64,000 nt of DNA from Microglena sp. YARC (Eukaryota; Chlorophyta; Chlorophyceae; Chlamydomonadales; Chlamydomonadaceae), in the NCBI GenBank assembly GCA_022414725.1, contig CM039466.1, positions 36,108,447 to 36,172,446 on the forward strand, given 5' to 3'. Made by a program: the position numbers and the translations under genes. Below the pieces are notes generated by a model. That model saw only the letters and a list, made by a program, of their open reading frames with translations, ran no database searches and was not told the origin of the DNA. Shown in pieces: positions 24,287 to 46,263 of this stretch (positions within the stretch are counted from its first letter, which is position 1; each line of letters begins with the position of its first letter).

Positions 24287-25885
24287 CTCCGAGCCCTTCT
24301 GAAATCGTGTTTGTGCGTTGAGGTAGAGAGGGGTAGAGAGAGTTCGAGGGGTGGGGAGAGTTCGACGGGTAGTGCGCAGATCGGACGAAGTGTGGCGAAC
24401 TTGTTATGGCCGATTTTAAGTGGCATTTGTTTTCGTAGCCTGCCGTCGATTCGTGTGCGATCTGTTCAAAATTTGAAATTCATAATCTGGTAGCGAACCG
24501 GTGGCCGTGGACCTTATCGACAGCGAGGTCGGATATGGCCGGCGCCCCTCTCAGGGCTCAGGGCTTTCAGCGTTTGTCGATGTCGTTGTCGATGTGTCGC
24601 TACTTCACGGTTAGCACCTTCGTTGTGGATCTATATTGGTAACATGAGTGGCTTTACCACCGAGGACGTCGAGCAACCAAATTACTGGCTAGAGCCGAGC
24701 CATGAAACCAAGTTCATTAGTTCAAGTTGTTGATTGCTTTGGCTACAGGGTTGTTCAGAACGTTACGCTTCACGCAGATTTTGGAGGGTACACTACGTTG
24801 CCAAGATGAGATTATGATTTATTCATATGGTAGAATTTAATGATCACTGTAGCTCGAACTCAGGGCCCCCGTTGGTAAACCGATTGTTTGGGGTCAGCTC
24901 TTCAGTGTTTTTTTATTTTTAAGCCCTTCCGGTATTTACTTGTCGCTTATCACGGTTGAGCAAGTCCCTTGAGCCTATTTGGCCTACCCCTGGACTGTAA
25001 CATACATACATACACATACATGGTGGTGGGATCAGCAGTACCAACACCATTCAGAGCATTATCCGCCCCTCGCATTCTTCTTATCAAAACTTGCTCGATC
25101 CGGTATCTGAGTGCGATTATAGATTGACCAATGGAAGTGCTCAATATCTGACAGTGTACAAAAGTGGGGAACTGGGAATGGACCTTATCAAAACCAGACG
25201 GCGAGCAGCCTGAAGGATTGAAGGCGAGTAGACAATGCAATCAAAGGAACAAACCAAAGGAGTTCCCGCCTGAGACAGCGAGCATGCTTACAAGCTGGAG
25301 CCATGTTACCAAGTCCAAGTCCTAATCAATTACAGTGATGTGTCGTAGTCTATAATCTCTATTACTTATAGAGTACGTGGTCGCGAAGTAAATCCAATTC
25401 TGAATCCCTATAATATTGAACGAAGCTTGGGTTTTCGGGGATGGGCAAGTCCCTTCTGCCTATCTGGCTACCCATGGACTGTAACATACACAGTACACAA
25501 ACACACTGCATCCAATGACATCATGGACTGGGACATGCACACGTGTGTACATATTTGTACAGTCTAGGGGTAGCAAAATAGGCTGAAGGGACTTGCCCAA
25601 CCCTAAAAAAAGGGCAGTTTAAGAAACACAAGATATAAACTGAACCCCAACAAATGGACATGAATACGCTAACTCCGAATACAGTCTTGCTTGCACACTC
25701 TCTATGTTTGTCTAAAGAATCACTTGACTACCTGTGTGGTTGAACCACACAATAATAATTTGATGCGCCTGTTTTGTACACAGCCCTTCCCAATATTGAG
25801 GTTGGGTACGTCTGTTTAGCCTATTTGGCTACGCCTTAACCAGCTGGTCTATAAAAACTCTAACCAAAGTTAGATGCGACACATA
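24127..25885. other. Intergenic region between the kinase 3' end and the protease start
   Basis: No convincing gene. It holds a 35-nt poly(G) tract (24251-24286), then several dispersed repeats: SINE-like copies at about 24945-25020 (+), 25430-25495 (+), 25555-25615 (-) and 25795-25850 (+), and copies of a second element containing CTGGAGCCATGTTACCAAGT (24685-24720, 25285-25330). The protease promoter should lie here just above 24126; no clear TATA box is seen. Confidence 0.7.
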
Positions 25886-36088
<10,203 letters not shown>

Positions 36089-39000
36089 ACTTATTTCTTG
36101 CTTGGCGAAGTCGGTTACGGTAGCTAGATCTCGAGGTGAAGGATTTGAAGGACCACTGTGCGATGTGCGGTCAGATGCAAGCGTGACGATTGGAATGTTT
36201 TCAGGTATCGATTGCGGATGAAAGCGTTTATATCGCAGCTCTTGTCGCATTGAAAAGCTAGATCATCGAGGGCCCTCGCGAGCCCAGGGGGCGGGGGGGG
36301 GGCGGGGGCGGGGGGGGGGGGGGGGGGGGCGGGGGAGGGGGCTGTGTCGGAGGGAAATGCTGACATAGCGTGGTTGCTTCCACTCCCCCCATGCCTCACT
36401 CCCTACAAGACTTCCCACCAGACCCCCCAACCCCCCATCCCCCACGAGTGACGGTGATCGTGACAATGGGGCAACGTGGATTGCATCGGTTCCAGTCAGG
36501 GGAAGTCCCCTAGTTGCCTAGTACAAGCTAGAGACTGTGTGGACATTATGCTTCACTTCCTTGCTTTCTTGCTTCTTTGCCGCATTTCTTTATTGCTTGC
36601 ACCCTGGGTTTTGGGGGGTGGGTGGAAGCCCCTGCGGACAGGGTTTTGTTTAAGGAAAAGTGCCACCCCCCCCCATTTCATCTCAATATTGGTTCCGGAG
36701 CCAATTGCCCGGAATCCAGAATGAGCAAAATCGCAGGTTTCAAAATCCTTTGGAATTCAAGTTCAAAATTCAAAATTTCAAAAATGGTTCTTCCGGTCTG
36801 CGAGCTTTTATCCTTACACTGACAAGACGAACGAAGCTGGCAGCGAACCAGAAGTCCAGAACTGCTGAATCATTTAGGTGCAGCACAGTGTCTGGCTCAG
36901 GGAGGTGGCCAGAAGCTACTAAAAGGCCAAAAAGAATGCTGTGGATGTAGTGTAGCAAGCCTGTCTTAGGCCAACTATGGAATATCTATCTATGTCACTG
37001 GAAATGTAAACGTAAATATTACCCATCAGTCCATAACCGGCACTCCATAAGATATTTATTGGCCAACTGCAGAATGTTCTCTATAGAAGGATAAGTGTTC
37101 GGTACATTTAGACTGTCAATTCATTTGTTTTCAATTTTTAAAATCCTTTTGTCTTGCTCGTACTTTTGAGTTTGGACCTAAGGTATGGAGTGTTACACCT
37201 CTAACTTCACACTTAAGCAAATAGCTTATGTGCCCAAGTGCCCAACTACCGTATACGAAGTTCGTCCATTTAAATCTCGTTCCAAATAAAGGCACAAATA
37301 AAAGGTAGCTAGCTAGCTAACTCGCACTTTAAGAATATGGGATTCGCAGGCTTTCCTATGGCTGTTTAGAAAGGGGGGCGCAACCTGCTGGGAGCCTAGG
37401 ACCACACAAACCTCTAACTACCAGAAGTAGTTAGAGCTAAGTGTGGCCCTAGGTTGCTGATAAGGGGTTGTTCAGGGCAGGTTCAATGGTAATCTAGAAA
37501 GTGCCGACTATGAACCAAGATCTAAGTTCTTGAGCCAAAATATACGCTTCATCGTACCTGACCTTCCAAACTCTGCGTTTGAAAAGTTTTTGGCGGAGCC
37601 CCCGCTTCTGGGAGGCGAGAGCCCCCATAGTCACCCCTTCGTCCGGTCGTCTGTCTGTCGAGTTTGCGAGTTTGCGTTGCCCTAACTGGACCCTGGCCCT
37701 GTCGTAAACCCTGGCTTCGGATGTGCCCTCGATTCCGGTGCCACCTGTCGCTCCGACAGCCAATACTCTCCGCCAATTTTCTGCGTCGCTTGCGAAACGC
37801 ATATGACATGCCAACCACCGTGCTAACCAGAGGGTCTCTCTGGTGCTAACTACCCTTCTAAACTCTCGCTATCGGTCACACCGACCCTACTACTTGCCTC
37901 GCTGTCGCAACTGTCACTCCGGATCCGCAGGGCCGCGGAAAACAGGTGTGATCGGGTGTGATGTGATATGAAGGTCGCGCGAGGTCGCGTTGGGTCGCGT
38001 CCCGGGACGCGTCCCTCTCATTTCTACGGGTTTTCGGTTTCCATCGCGAGGCTACGGGAAAACCCAAGTTTCCCTCAACCTTATCTAGTTTCCGTCTGCC
38101 TATCTGCGCATGTCGCCAAGAGCTTTACCCAAGCCAGACGACTGCTTAAGCTTTCTCGACAACTGCTTCCAAACACTCGGGACTACGCTCCAGGTCGCTG
38201 CTCTCTGCATCCTCCGCTGTTCATCGATACAAATCGGCACAAATCCCTACTAGGTGAGAATAGACACGGGGCCAGGTTATTGGTTTTCGGAAAGAAGCTA
38301 GCATCAGGGACGGTAACCAGCCCTTCCATTGCATGACCCGATTACACGATCCTACAGAACTAGAAAAGGGTCGTCAGGCCTGACGGGGCAGGCGAAATTG
38401 TAGAAGGGGTCTCAAGCCAAGCAGGGGTCGCCAGAACGGGGCATGCACATGCAGGGCAGGTGATCAAGCTTCAGTAGTGAGGGGGTTGGCCACAGTGTGA
38501 TCATAAATCTGCTTTGTCTGTTTTAGAGCCCGATGCTCTTGCCAGATACCACATGGCCAGATGCCACATCGCCGGTGGCATTGACAATCTTTGCAAACCG
38601 CTGGCAGCAAGCGTCTTGATGGCGTCTCCATGCAAGAGCCTTTGTCAGAGGCCACATTGCGTCCCCTTCTACATAATGGGGCTACGTTTAGCATCCACTA
38701 TGTACTACACGCCGTGCCAGTTCCGGAGAATTCCGGGAACCCCTACCGCCTTCCGTGTGATTGGTCACGACCTGGACGGCCGAACCCAGCAAGTGCATGC
38801 GCCTGTATGCTGGTCATCCTGGATATACTTGTCACGCCTGCATGCGCCTGCATCCTGGTTCTGCGCATACGTTCTGCTCTTGCTGTGATGCTGGTCACTC
38901 CGTTGATGCCCCTGCCTGCACCTGCGTACTGATCATGCTGGTCACGCCTGCATGCGCCTGCATCCTGGTTCTGCGCATACGTCCTGCTCGTACTCGTCAT

Positions 39001-40254
39001 TCCGTTGATTGCCCTGCATGCACATGCGTACTGTTCACGCTGGTCATGCTGGTAGCGCCTGAATTGCACGGCGTTACGCCTGCGCCACCTGCGCATGCGT
39101 AATGTTTTACACATGCGCCTGCGTACTAGCTAGTCATGCTGTTGATGCCCCTGCATGCGCCTGCGTACTGGTCATGTGCCTGTATGCTGTTCATGCTGGC
39201 CACGCCTGAATAGCACGGCGTGTCGCCTGCACGGTCTGCGCCTGCGTGATGCAGGTGCATGCATGAATTGTTCAAAGGGGTACAAATGTTACATACCGGC
39301 TGGCCTGCGTCAAATATGCCCTAATGCCCCTGGATACTGCTCATACCCCTGCATGCCGTATTGCGCTTGCGTACTGGTCATGCCGTTGATGCCCCTGCAT
39401 GCGCTTGTATACTATGCATGTGCATGCATGCTGCCATGACTGATCTGTCAGTGCAAACTCAAACTTGGAGCTTGAGCCAGGGGTCTGCTCAGGGATCTGG
39501 CTAGAAGCTGCCATGTGCAGCCCAAAGAAGAAGCAGTGGTTCCATTAGAAACTGCCATCTGCCTGTGTTTGTCATCAGAAGACAAGCACGAGTTATACAG
39601 AAAAGTGAGAGTACGTGTGACCCTGATTGGCACCCTTAGTTTTTGTTTTTGGGTACGTGTGGCAGCTTCTAGGCAGCTCCCTTTGCTGGCTGTTAAGCCA
39701 AACCTAAAGTGACCTGGTGCATGGGGAATCTGACATCATCATCTTTCCAACACTGCTGAAATCTTTGGGTTTGGCCCAAAGGCTGGCTAAGGGAGATGTC
39801 TAGAAGCTGCGGATTACATTTACCTGAAAACGAACATTAAGGGTGTTAGTGTCCAACACTCTCTCACTTTATTTCCTCCGTTACATGCATGTAGCTGTAA
39901 TATGCACTGACACCAAATGACAGATGTAATCTACGCACCATTCCAGCCACGTATAGCATTTTTACGGTCACTGTGGACAAGTTTATCAGTTGTGGTAGCT
40001 TCAATTAGCCCCTCTGATTAATGTAGATAATTTGTTTTTTAGGTTGGGGCTTTGGGCAAGTCCCTTCATCTATCTGTGTAGGCTACCCCTGGACTGTAAC
40101 ATACATGCATAAATGTATAGCCTTTTAACAACGCATGAACACGCCTCACATGCTTCTTGTCATGGCCATTCATCCTTGTCCTGGTTCACCCTGCTCACCC
40201 ACGCAGGGAATCGCTCAGCACTGAAGTAACAGCAACAACAATCTCTATACAATC
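36089..40254. other. Intergenic region between kinase start and Gln-rich gene
   Basis: The two genes are divergent, so both promoters should be here; no clear TATA pair is seen. Contents: poly(G) and G/C-rich run 36290-36345; MITE C pieces (36885-36920, 39470-39700, 39765-39815); SINE-like A at 40045-40115; and a tandem region at 38780-39440. Open frames at 37490-37820 and 37968-38336 have no recognisable protein features. Confidence 0.65.
38780..39440. repeat. Degenerate tandem repeat rich in CATGCGCCTGC
   Basis: Words CGCCTGCATGCGCCTGC, CATCCTGGTTCTGCGCATAC and GTTGATGCCCCTGCATGCGC recur irregularly every 40-110 bp; 38830-38880 and 38940-38990 are near-identical. No gene. Confidence 0.8.
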
Positions 40255-43200
40255 ATGGGTCTGATCAGTGGTCTCGTGAAGGGTGTTCTGAAGGATGTCA
40301 GGGGGGATGACCAGCAGCAGCAGCCGAGGCAGGCTCACCAGCAGCAGCAGCCGTATCAGCAGCCGTATCAGCAGCCACCACAACAGCAGCAGCAGCAGTA
40401 TCAACAGCCGCCACAGCAGCAGCAGTACCAGCAACAGCAGCAGTATCAAGTGCCGCAGCAGCAACAGCAGTATCAACAGCCGCCACAACAGCAGCAGTAC
40501 CAGCAGCAGCAGTATCAACAGCAGCCACCCCCGCAGCAGTACCAGCAGCAGCCAACCCCGCAGCAGTATCAACAGCAGCCGCCCCCGCAGCAGTATCAGC
40601 AGCAGCTATATCAACAGCCGCCGCAGCAGCAGCAGTATCAACAGCAGCCACCACTGCGTCAATAAAAAAAACAGGTAGAAAAACAAGTGAAACAAATGGA
40701 GGAGCTGCAAAAGGATCAGATGAAACAGCTAGATGAGCAGTTCAAGCAGTACAAGAAACAGCAGAAACAGCAGGGAACGCCAAAACAGCAGATCGAACAG
40801 ATGGAAGAGTTACATGAGCAGCAGATGGATCGGATGGAGGACGAATTCAAGCAGCAGATGAAGGAGATGGAAAGGACGGGGACCTGCAACCCACAGGCAT
40901 TGCATGCATTTGGCTATTACAGTCAGGAGCAGCAAGCGTACTATCAGCAGCAGGCTTCCAATCCGGGCATGCCTCAAGGGGACCCCAAATATCAGCGCCC
41001 CCCTCAAGAGATTGTGTTTCCTCAGGGCTTCCAGGGCAGCCCTGAGAATGTGGCTGAAGCATGCAAGCTGGTTACCAGTGCTGTGGAGGACATTCATGAG
41101 GCAGTGGATGCCCTGCACAAGAAGGGCGGTCTGATAGCAGCAGCTAAAACAGGTAAGGTGATGTAAGGTAAGGCAGGGTAAAGGAAGGTCAGGTAGGGAG
41201 CTAGCTCAGGTGCTGTAGCGGTCTGCGAAAAGTAAGCCCATGGTAGCCTTCCCCAGATCAATATAATGGGAAAGTTCCCTTAATTTCACGCCCCGTTGCA
41301 AGGCGTAACAATTTCTAATTTTTGATATTTCTGCCAAAACAGAGGTGTCTGGAGCTGTAGCAGGTAAGTAGGGCGCCGCAGCTTACCCGCTATTTTCCAA
41401 TTTCCAACTTCTAACTTCACACCCATTTTCAAACGTAACGATTTCCTTTTTTCTTTCTGCCAAAACAGGGTTGTCTGGAGCTGCATCGGGTCAGCAGGGC
41501 GCCGCAGCTAATGCAGGCAAGACCATCATTCACGACCCTCGCCAGATTGCAGTGATGAGGGTGAAGGCTGGTCACGCCAAGTACGAGAAGGCAGCTACCA
41601 TGGTGGAGGGCATGCCTCAGGTGCAGCTGGCTCAAATCAAGCAAGGCATTGTCCAGTCTGCAGGTAGGACGTACAGCTTTTCGTTGCTCAATTGGGGCGT
41701 CTTTGGTCTGGTCTTTGGCTTTAAAAGGTGCATTTTGGGCGAGACGGGTGCCGCAGGGGTGCAGAAAAGGTTGCTAAAGACATCGTGCAGACTGTAAGAA
41801 GGATGCAAAGCTTGTGTTGTTGGCCTGAATTCAGTCAATCTTAAACATCATCAGCAGCAGCTGCAGCAGGTGCATCTGGCTCACATCAAGCAAGGCATCG
41901 TGCATACCGTACGTAGGATGCTGAGCTTTTGTTTTTGCTCGACCTCAATAAATGTTGCAAATCATCTCCATCAGCTGCATCAGCAGGTGCAGCTGGCGTA
42001 CATTAAGCAAAGCATTGTGCATACCGTACTTAGGATGCAGAGCTTTTCACTGCTAATTTGGGGGGGTCCTCAGTTGGTCTTCCGTACCATTTTATTTTTC
42101 GTGAAAGGGTGCATTATGGGCTGGAGGTGTGCCGCAGTGGTGCAGAAAAGGATGTCAAAGAAGCCCTACATTTGCAGCCTTTGTTGTTGGTTGGACCTAT
42201 TACAGTCTGGACCTTATACACGCCTACTCTTCCTATCCGGTCATCCGGCTATCCATTACCTTGCGGATATCCGGACTCCGGATAACTCGGTCATTCTCGT
42301 ATAGATGTCGGATAAGCAAGGCATCGGTCCGAATGTGTGTACGATACAGAGCTTTTGTTTTTGGCTTGACCTCTCTATTGATACTGGTTAATATTGGATC
42401 CCTTTATTGTTCTGATTAGGAGCTCGCCCTCTCATGTGACACAGGCTTGTATAATAGCTCATACCGCTTTGATTAGGGGGCAAAGCCACTCTCGGGTTTG
42501 AAATACTAAACTGCTTCAATGTCCATGTCCTTGACTGCTTTAGGCCTATCTCTGCAGAGTCCAATGACCAAACTCTTCAGGGCATTTCTTTGGTGGGTCA
42601 GAGGACGGGGAGGGCGGAATCAGGGTGGCTGGGTGGGTGAGTAGTGGATAGGGTGAAGGTGGACAGTGTTTGTGTGGTTGGTGGGTTGATGTGACCCAGG
42701 GCTCTTCTTTTAGTCTTGTCTTACAACCTTCTAGGCAGCTCCCTCACCTTCCTGTGCCATCTACTAGGCTACACCGAGCTATTCTAGAAGTTATGGAAAG
42801 CTGATTGTGTACACATGTCAGCTTCAAGGTGCACCAGGTTGCCTCAGGTATGGCTTGATAGTCAGACATGGGACCTGCCTAGAAGCTGCTGCTCGTAGTT
42901 GCTTGAAAAGAGAAGCGCTGAAACTCTTGAAACACAATACCTTACATTGGCACTGACAAGCCATAGTTGACTCAAGACAAGCCCTCTACACAGCATCTGG
43001 GGGGGTTTCCAATCATCCTCAAAATTTACAACCATCCTCTAAACATGTTCCATCCCACGCCCAGGAAATAAAATGTACGGAGACAAGGGCGGCAAGGTTG
43101 GTGGAGGAATTCAAGGTGCTGTCGGTGCTGGTGCGGGCATCACTACCTCTGTAAGTACACAAGCAACTGCTATACCAGGAAAATGTCATCATTATCACCA

Positions 43201-46200
43201 TCATCATCACCACCATCATCATCATCATCATTATCAGATGGTGGTTTGCATCAGTGTGGTTACTCGTACCCGAGTAGACGTAGTCTTTATTGGGTTGTCT
43301 CATTTGTCTTGCCCTGCACTGCAATATGAACAAACACACTTACATACTAACAACAGCAATAGCATTGGTTAATACACCTGTGAAAGCTCCCTGAGCTAGG
43401 GACCAACCCCAGAAAATTTTACAAATCATCATCAGCACGAGCAGCTGCTCCAGCTCCATCACCATCATCACCACCATCAAATCAAACTAAGTAAAATTAA
43501 AAGAAGTAAAATAAAATAAAAAGGCCTCATGACTGAAGGATCCTGGATTCATGGATCATGGCCGTAGGTGTTGGCTGCTGCTCAAAGCGCCGGCATGAAA
43601 TACCGAATGCGCCTTAAGTATTGGCAAGATTAAGTATTGGCAAATGTCATTTTCACCCTAAAAGTGGGTCTCAGACAAGCATGGCAAAACTAACATGGCA
43701 AAGGGGTCTAAGGCTTTGACTGTTTCAAGATCAGACCTGACATCCAGGTGTAAAAGGGTCTTATGTTATTGTAACATTTCCTTGTTACATGTTCACCAAG
43801 TAGTCTGCCCAAGCTTGCTGTAAAACCATATAAGAATTCAAATCAAGGGCATAAACTTGCTAGGGCTTAGTAGTCATACCGGTACATGGCTCCAGCCAGC
43901 CAAAATTACTGGCTGGAGACATGTGACCAAGTTCAAGGTCGAGTACATATTCACCAAGTAGTCTGCCCAAGCTTGCTGAAAATAAAACCAGGGAGCAATT
44001 CAAATCAGGAGCATTTAACTTGCTAGGGATTAGTAGATAGAGTACCATGGTTACCCTAACTTGGCAAAGGCCAACCACCTGGAGTGGTCTCAATCTGGAT
44101 TCCTAATCCGGTTTGGCAAAGGGTTGTTACGTACTTCAGGCGCATATGGTACAACTAAATACAATAAAACAAAAATAACCCATGACTCAAAGATCTTGGA
44201 TTCACGGTTGTAGGTGTTGGGGGTTGCTCTGGGCGTGGAAATTATCATGAAATTAAATCAGAATATAATAAATAAAAGTCCCCATGGCTCAAGGATTCTG
44301 GATAATGGTCGTAGGTGCTGGGGGCTGCTCAGGGCGCGAGCCTCATCTCAAGAGTGGTGCAGAAGAAGCGCATTGAGAAGGCAGTCCCTGGTGTGATGGC
44401 CATGAAGCATGAGTATGAGGCGGTGCAGAGGCAGCTAGCTAAGCAGATGCAAGCGAATGGTGAGTGAGCTATCTTAGCAATGACTGGTATTTCCTTGCTA
44501 GGCTTCTGTTTTCTGGTGATGAACCTGTAACTGCGGACTTCTATCTAGACCAGTGCAAGGAGATGATGTAGTGACCATGAAGCATGAGTATGAGGTGATG
44601 CAGAGGCAGCTATCTTAGCAGATGCTTCCAAATGGTAAGCGACCAAGTGAGCTATCCACTGTTTTTATTTTCGGCTGCAGCTTCTGGGCAGCTCTCTATG
44701 CCAGCTGTTGGGCACAGCCATAATATTTCAGCAGTGCTGGACAGCTCATTACATCAGCTTCCAAGTGCAATACATTGTTTCTTATTCGGTAGAATAGCCA
44801 GAGAGAAGATCTGACTAGAAGCTGCTACACGTAGCCCAGCATGAAAACAGCGGAGCTATCTGAGCAAAGGGTGCTATTCACTTAGTGGGCTTCTGTGGGT
44901 TTACATGCAACATTGTGTGCAGTGCGTATGTATGGTGCAGAGCTGTACTTTGTGTGTGCTAGTGACTGGCTGATCATCATGGGTACATGCAGGTATCTAA
45001 TAAGCAGATGTATGAGAATGGTAAGTGACCAGTCTGTGCAGAGGGTGGTACTGGCACCAATATAGGTGGCAAAATGCTTTGCTCCATGAGAGTTCGGGAT
45101 TTGTAGACGTATGTTACGCCTTATGGCGAGGCGTGATATCGAGGGGGCCAGCCGTTCGTGTGCTCCGGGGCCAACCACCAATGGGATTTGTAGGAACTAA
45201 TGTAGGGAGCAAGTTTTTCAGTTGATGCTTGATGTCAACGGTAGTAACATGTGCCCATAATCCAATTACAATTTGGCTTCTGTGGGCTGGGATGGTTCAC
45301 CTATCTGTAAGTAATAACTAATAACAGATAAGTGCAAGGAGATGGTACAACTGCTTGTTCAAATATATGATGTTACTTTGTCTAAATGAGCTATCTGAGC
45401 AAATGGTGGTATTTCCTTACTTGGATTCTGTGGGCTGGTGCTCATCATACCTGTAACTGCGAGCTAATGACATAGAGGTGCTAAGATATGCACCAACTGC
45501 TAGATCAGGGTTTAGGGGTTCAAATACGTGATGTTGCATCACATAGTCACCGGCAGGCTATTGCTGAGCCAAGACAAGGCCGCTCCACAACTTCTGGAGG
45601 GGGTCTTCCAGAAAATCCTCAAATGTAAGGCAATAATAATAGGGTTTTTCGTTTCAAAAAGGGGGTCTTATACTCTTATGGTAGCTTTCAGTAATTCGGT
45701 CCCTTCCAAAGGTGGGGGTCCAGGCAATGATTCGTGTAGGTGGCATGGATTTTCCTGAGGAAAGGACTAAGGGCCTTTATGTAGTACCATTGTAATCTTA
45801 GGAGCCACTGGGGTGCTACTAGCCCAGCTTGTTTTGCACTTCAAAGCAACCGCAAAAGGCTCTAACGCAGCACCCCCAAAACACCAAAGTACATTATTTA
45901 GCACTTGTGATACAGGTAGCACGTTACAGAAACCCACGAGCCTTATCCCCTTGTACTCACCTCTCTACACGTGCAGGTTCAACCCCTCCCAGTGTGGGAC
46001 AGGTGGGGCCCATCCCTGAATGGACTATTACTGACAATACAGGGGGGTCTTCCAACCAATCCTCAAATATAAGGCAAAGGGTTCAATATGTTCGTGACCC
46101 CAGATCACCCACTGCTACCTAGTCTCATCTCCTACCCCTGACGTCTTGCCTCTCCACACGCGTAGGTTCAACCCCTCCCACCGTGGGGCAGGTGGGGCCC

Positions 46201-46263
46201 ATGCCTGAATTCGTTCAAAATCCCAACGGTAGGTCCTGCGTTCATTGTTCCTTTTTTAGCTGA
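40255..46263 (+). CDS. Gln-rich coiled-coil protein of unknown family, at least six exons, one in-frame stop
   Basis: Exons: 40255-41152, 41469-41663, 43065-43150, 44333-44459, 45547-45624 and 46166 to 46228 or 46263. All are GT-AG and consistent in phase (1, 1, 0, 1, 1). The product begins MGLISGLVKGVLKDV, where Gly2 could be myristoylated. Then come about 120 residues of PQQQQYQQ repeats, a charged coiled coil (EELQKDQMKQLDEQFKQYKK) and a globular-looking part (ENVAEACKLVTSAVEDIHEA; RQIAVMRVKAGHAKYEKAAT). A Gly-rich hinge (GGKVGGGIQGAVGAGAG) and two helical exons follow. I do not recognise the family. TAA at 40663-40665 interrupts exon 1 in frame, yet the code continues cleanly after it. 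The stop could be a sequencing error, a null allele, readthrough or the edge of a missed tiny intron. The last exon either splices at AACG|GTAGGT or reads on to TGA at 46261-46263. Confidence 0.7.
41280..41420 (+). repeat. Copy of the acceptor and start of the Gln-rich gene's exon 2
   Basis: CTGCCAAAACAGAGGTGTCT and GGAGCTGTAGCAGG...GGGCGCCGCAGCTTA repeat the real junction at 41455-41515 (CTGCCAAAACAGGGTTGTCT) about 120 bp upstream, including TTTCACGCCC...AACGATTTC-type intron sequence. Confidence 0.9.
41690..42375 (+). repeat. Three copies of exon 2 end plus donor of the Gln-rich gene
   Basis: Copies at about 41862-41945, 41975-42060 and 42305-42372 keep CAGGTGCAGCTGGC, ATCAAGCAAGGCATTGT and the post-donor AGGA(C/T)G..CAGAGCTTTT. 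The second half (GGGTGCATTATGGGC... GCCGCAGTGGTGCAGAAAAG) appears at 41695-41775, 42050-42150 and again far away at 46755-46870. All are downstream of the real donor (41663). Confidence 0.92.
42970..43030 (+). repeat. Ghost of exon 5 of the Gln-rich gene
   Basis: GACTCAAGACAAGCCCTCTA... CTGGGGGGGTTTCCAATCAT CCTCAAAATTTACAA resembles exon 5 (GAGCCAAGACAAGGCCGCTC ... GGGGGTCTTCCAGAAAATCC) at 45570-45630, 2.6 kb downstream. A further end-plus-donor ghost is at 46038-46085, on the expected side. Confidence 0.6.
43190..43236. repeat. (CAT)n microsatellite
   Basis: CATCATTATCACCATCATCA... runs 43188-43236 directly after the exon 3 donor of the Gln-rich gene (43150). Confidence 0.9.
43565..44240 (+). 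repeat. Two copies of the exon 4 acceptor of the Gln-rich gene
   Basis: 43530-43605 and 44180-44250 repeat CATGACTCAAAGATCTTGGA, TTGTAGGTGTTGGGGG and GCTGCTC before GCGC, as at the real acceptor (44283-44340). A CTTGCTAGGG/AAGTAGTCTGCCCAAGCTTG repeat fills the space between. All lie upstream of the exon. Confidence 0.85.
44560..45030 (+). repeat. Two copies of exon 4 end plus donor of the Gln-rich gene
   Basis: 44573-44645 repeats ATGAAGCATGAGTATGAGG, CAGAGGCAGCTA and AAATGGTAAG; 44990-45030 repeats ATAAGCAGATGTATGAGAAT GGTAAGTGACC. The real end is at 44459. The following GAGCTATCT...GGTATTTCCTT...CTTCTGT block also recurs at 44850-44895 and 45385-45435. Confidence 0.88.
45105..45182 (-). 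repeat. Dispersed repeat B, TTTA-tailed
   Basis: Family with GGCCCCAGTGCAAGCAACCG and CTCACGCCTTGTCATAAGGC followed by a TTTATTTA tail. Other copies are at 20418-20480 (+), 26005-26070 (+), 27525-27625 (-) and 28965-29030 (-); a partial one is at 41283-41315. The (ATTT)n tract at 20478 is continuous with one copy. Confidence 0.8.
45970..46040 (+). repeat. Copy of the acceptor and start of exon 6 of the Gln-rich gene
   Basis: GTGCAGGTTCAACCCCTCCC AGTGTGGGACAGGTGGGGCC... repeats 46160-46225 with few changes, 189 bp upstream. It could serve as an alternative exon start, because frame and phase are kept. Confidence 0.88.

Noticed and set aside
37494..38336. Overlapping frames with Arg-rich products as possible genes
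   Set aside because: No splice-consistent structure, no recognisable motif, and frames open on both strands in GC-rich sequence.
40255..40665. Alternative code with TAA as Gln (as in some ulvophyte algae)
   Set aside because: The kinase ends properly at TAA, and no other TAA or TAG lies inside supported exons.
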